A stretch of 64,000 bases of DNA from a bacterium (GTDB lineage Bacteria; Pseudomonadota; Gammaproteobacteria; Burkholderiales; Burkholderiaceae_C). Made by a program: the position numbers and the translations under genes. The stretch is taken from assembly GCA_030824555.1 (NCBI GenBank), contig JAVBXK010000018.1, positions 186,001 to 250,000 on the forward strand, read 5' to 3'. The notes below the pieces were generated by a model. It was not told the origin of the DNA and did not search any database. It saw only the letters and a program-made list of their open reading frames with translations. Within the stretch, counting starts at the first letter, position 1. Every line of letters starts with the position of its first letter. Shown one piece after another: positions 62,156 to 64,000 of the stretch.

Positions 62156-62872
62156 TCAGGCCAGCCAGGTGGTGAACTCGGCTGCCGGCACGCGGGGTGT
62201 GCGGAAGGTGTTGACTGTATCGGTCGGGTCGGCATAACCCAGCGCCATGCCACACACCATCATTTCATTGTCGCCCGCGCCGATGTGGGGCAGCACGATG
62301 CTGGCAAACCCGTTCCATGCGGCCTGTGGACAGGTGTGCAAGCCCCGCGCCCGCGCGGCCAGCATGATGTTTTGCAAAAACATGCCGTAATCAAGCAACG
62401 AGCCGCGCCCCATGACCTTGTCAACCGTGAACATGAGGCCCACAGGTGCGTCGAAAAACATGTAGTTGCGCACATGTTGTGCATGCATGCGGTCGCGGTC
62501 GGTCTTGCCAATGCCCAGCAGTCCGTACAGGCCCCAACCGTTTTCACGGCGGCGGTCGATGAAGGGGCTGACCCACTTTTCGGGGTAGTAGTCGTAGGCC
62601 TCCTTGTACTGGCCCGCCAGCGATGGGTCGGCCCGCACGGCGTTGGCGGCATCGCACACCTTGGCCACCAGGCCATCGCGGCTGGCACCCTGCAGCACAT
62701 ACACCTTCCAGGGCTGGGTGTTGGTGCCCGACGGCGCACGGCTGGCCACTTCCAGAATGGAGGCCAGCACCTCCCTGGGCACGGCTTGCGGCAAGAAGGC
62801 GCGTGCGGACATGCGGGTGTCGATGGCACTGTCCACATCGGTGGCGGCTTGGTTGAAGGCAGATTCACTCAA
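62156..62872 (-). CDS. Nitroreductase family protein (probable TTG start)
   Basis: DTRMSARAFLPQAVPREVLASILEVASRAPSGTNTQPWKVYVL; TTG at 62872 preceded by GGAGA. Confidence 0.9.
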   Translation of the reverse strand: MSESAFNQAATDVDSAIDTRMSARAFLPQAVPREVLASILEVASRAPSGTNTQPWKVYVLQGASRDGLVAKVCDAANAVRADPSLAGQYKEAYDYYPEKWVSPFIDRRRENGWGLYGLLGIGKTDRDRMHAQHVRNYMFFDAPVGLMFTVDKVMGRGSLLDYGMFLQNIMLAARARGLHTCPQAAWNGFASIVLPHIGAGDNEMMVCGMALGYADPTDTVNTFRTPRVPAAEFTTWLA

Positions 62873-62934
62873 TTGTTTGTCTCCAGTGGTGAGGGGTCGC
62901 CAGGGGTGGCGTGGGCAGGGGCCAAGTCGGCCAT

Positions 62935-63903
62935 TCAACTTGTGCGCCCTGCGCGGGCTTGCAGATTCTGCCAGCGCTCGGCAAATGACAGCGCCACGCG
63001 GTAGGTATTCACCTGCACGGCCACGGTGTCCGCGATGCAACGGCCATACCCACCGGCCATGACAAACGCCAGCGGCAGCTTGCGCTGCCAGGCCCAGGCC
63101 ATGACCTGGCGGTCGCGCGCTTCGATGCCGTCTGCGGTGAGCTTCAGCCGCCCCAGTCGGTCGCCCTCGTGCACGTCGGCACCGGCCAAATAGATGACCA
63201 AGCCCGGTTCGAAGCGCTGGTGCAGCGTGTCAAGCGACACGGTCAGGGCTTCCAGGTAGGCGTCGTCGGTGCAGCCATCGGGGAGTTCGACGTCGAGATC
63301 GCTGGCTTCTTTGTGGAACGGAAAGTTGCGTGCACCGTGCAATGACAGCGTGAACACCGTGGGGTCGTGCCGGAACACGTGGGCTGTGCCGTTGCCCTGG
63401 TGCACATCCAGGTCGATGATGGCCACCTGCAAGGGCGGCATGGAGCATCGGTGGTTTGCCGCGTGGCGTGCGGCCTCGGCCTGCATGAGACGGGCCGCCA
63501 CGGCCACGTCGTTGAACACACAGAACCCACCGCCTGCATGCGCATACGCGTGGTGCGTGCCGCCGGCCAGGTTGGCTGCCACACCGGCACCTTGCAGCGC
63601 ATGCCGGCAAGCGGCCACCGTGCCCCCGACAGAGCGGCACGCGCGCTCGGCCATGGCCGGGCTCCAGGGGAAACCGATGTGGCGCTGCTCGTCGGCAGTC
63701 AGCGTGCCAGCCAGCACCGCATCGACGTATGTCGGTGTGTGTACCAGCGCCAGCTCACCCGGCGTGGCAGCAGGGGCTTCGCACAACTGCACAGCTGGCA
63801 GCGCCTGTGCCAGCGCCTCGCGCAACAGGCGGTACTTGTGCATGGGGAAGCGGTGCCCATCAGGCAATGGCAAGACAAACAGGTCTGCGAAATAGGCGTT
63901 CAT
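62935..63903 (-). CDS. Histone deacetylase-like/acetylpolyamine aminohydrolase family protein
   Basis: GGTHHAYAHAGGGFCVFNDVAVAARLM; VAIIDLDVHQGNGTAHVFRHDPTVFTLSLHGARNFPF; GADVHEGDRLGRLKLT. Confidence 0.93.
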   Translation of the reverse strand: MNAYFADLFVLPLPDGHRFPMHKYRLLREALAQALPAVQLCEAPAATPGELALVHTPTYVDAVLAGTLTADEQRHIGFPWSPAMAERACRSVGGTVAACRHALQGAGVAANLAGGTHHAYAHAGGGFCVFNDVAVAARLMQAEAARHAANHRCSMPPLQVAIIDLDVHQGNGTAHVFRHDPTVFTLSLHGARNFPFHKEASDLDVELPDGCTDDAYLEALTVSLDTLHQRFEPGLVIYLAGADVHEGDRLGRLKLTADGIEARDRQVMAWAWQRKLPLAFVMAGGYGRCIADTVAVQVNTYRVALSFAERWQNLQARAGRTS

Positions 63904-64000
63904 GGCGTGGCGAATACGTGAGGGCCCAGACAACGGAACATGCCCGTCAATGCCTGCTTGGTGCGCTGAAAACACGGCGGCTGACCGGCCGCAAAGCCAC

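Noticed and set aside
61798-62253. N-terminal extension of the FKBP ORF
   Set aside because: Reads through the large palindrome and AT-rich repeat; FKBP domain starts at 61797
62935-63903. Histone deacetylase-like gene as evidence of eukaryotic transfer
   Set aside because: Bacterial acetylpolyamine amidohydrolase/AcuC-type homologues are common; nothing here suggests recent transfer

Overview
This 64 kb window looks like an ordinary chromosomal segment of a GC-rich betaproteobacterium, probably Burkholderiales/Comamonadaceae (inferred from gene content and protein style, not from a search). Recognisable blocks: the thrS-infC-rpmI-rplT-pheS-pheT-ihfA-merR translation operon; a cbb3 oxidase locus (ccoI-ccoS-ccoN-ccoO-ccoQ-ccoP-fixH-like) with fnr and hemN and four FNR-type palindromes; rpsP-rimM-trmD-lgt; isocitrate lyase; a malonyl-CoA synthetase/ECH/Bug-receptor cluster; a Fur/Zur-family regulator facing a zinc-type ABC importer; a substrate-binding protein/diguanylate cyclase/ABC ATPase/permease run; one IS30-family transposase; and one tRNA-Pro(GGG). 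No CRISPR array, rRNA, prophage or recognisable defence island was seen. The observations most worth a second look are: (1) a degenerate AT-rich ~45-55 bp dispersed repeat, with copies inside or at the end of three coding sequences; (2) a PotD-like binding protein next to a diguanylate cyclase whose stop codon overlaps the start of an ABC ATPase; (3) a zinc-homeostasis neighbourhood with DUF3299-like and small Cys-rich genes; (4) a Phe-codon-rich mini-ORF overlapping the pheS start; (5) infC starting at a probable ATA codon; (6) a ~159 bp imperfect palindrome next to a nitroreductase gene. All alignments and palindromes were read by eye and no search was run.
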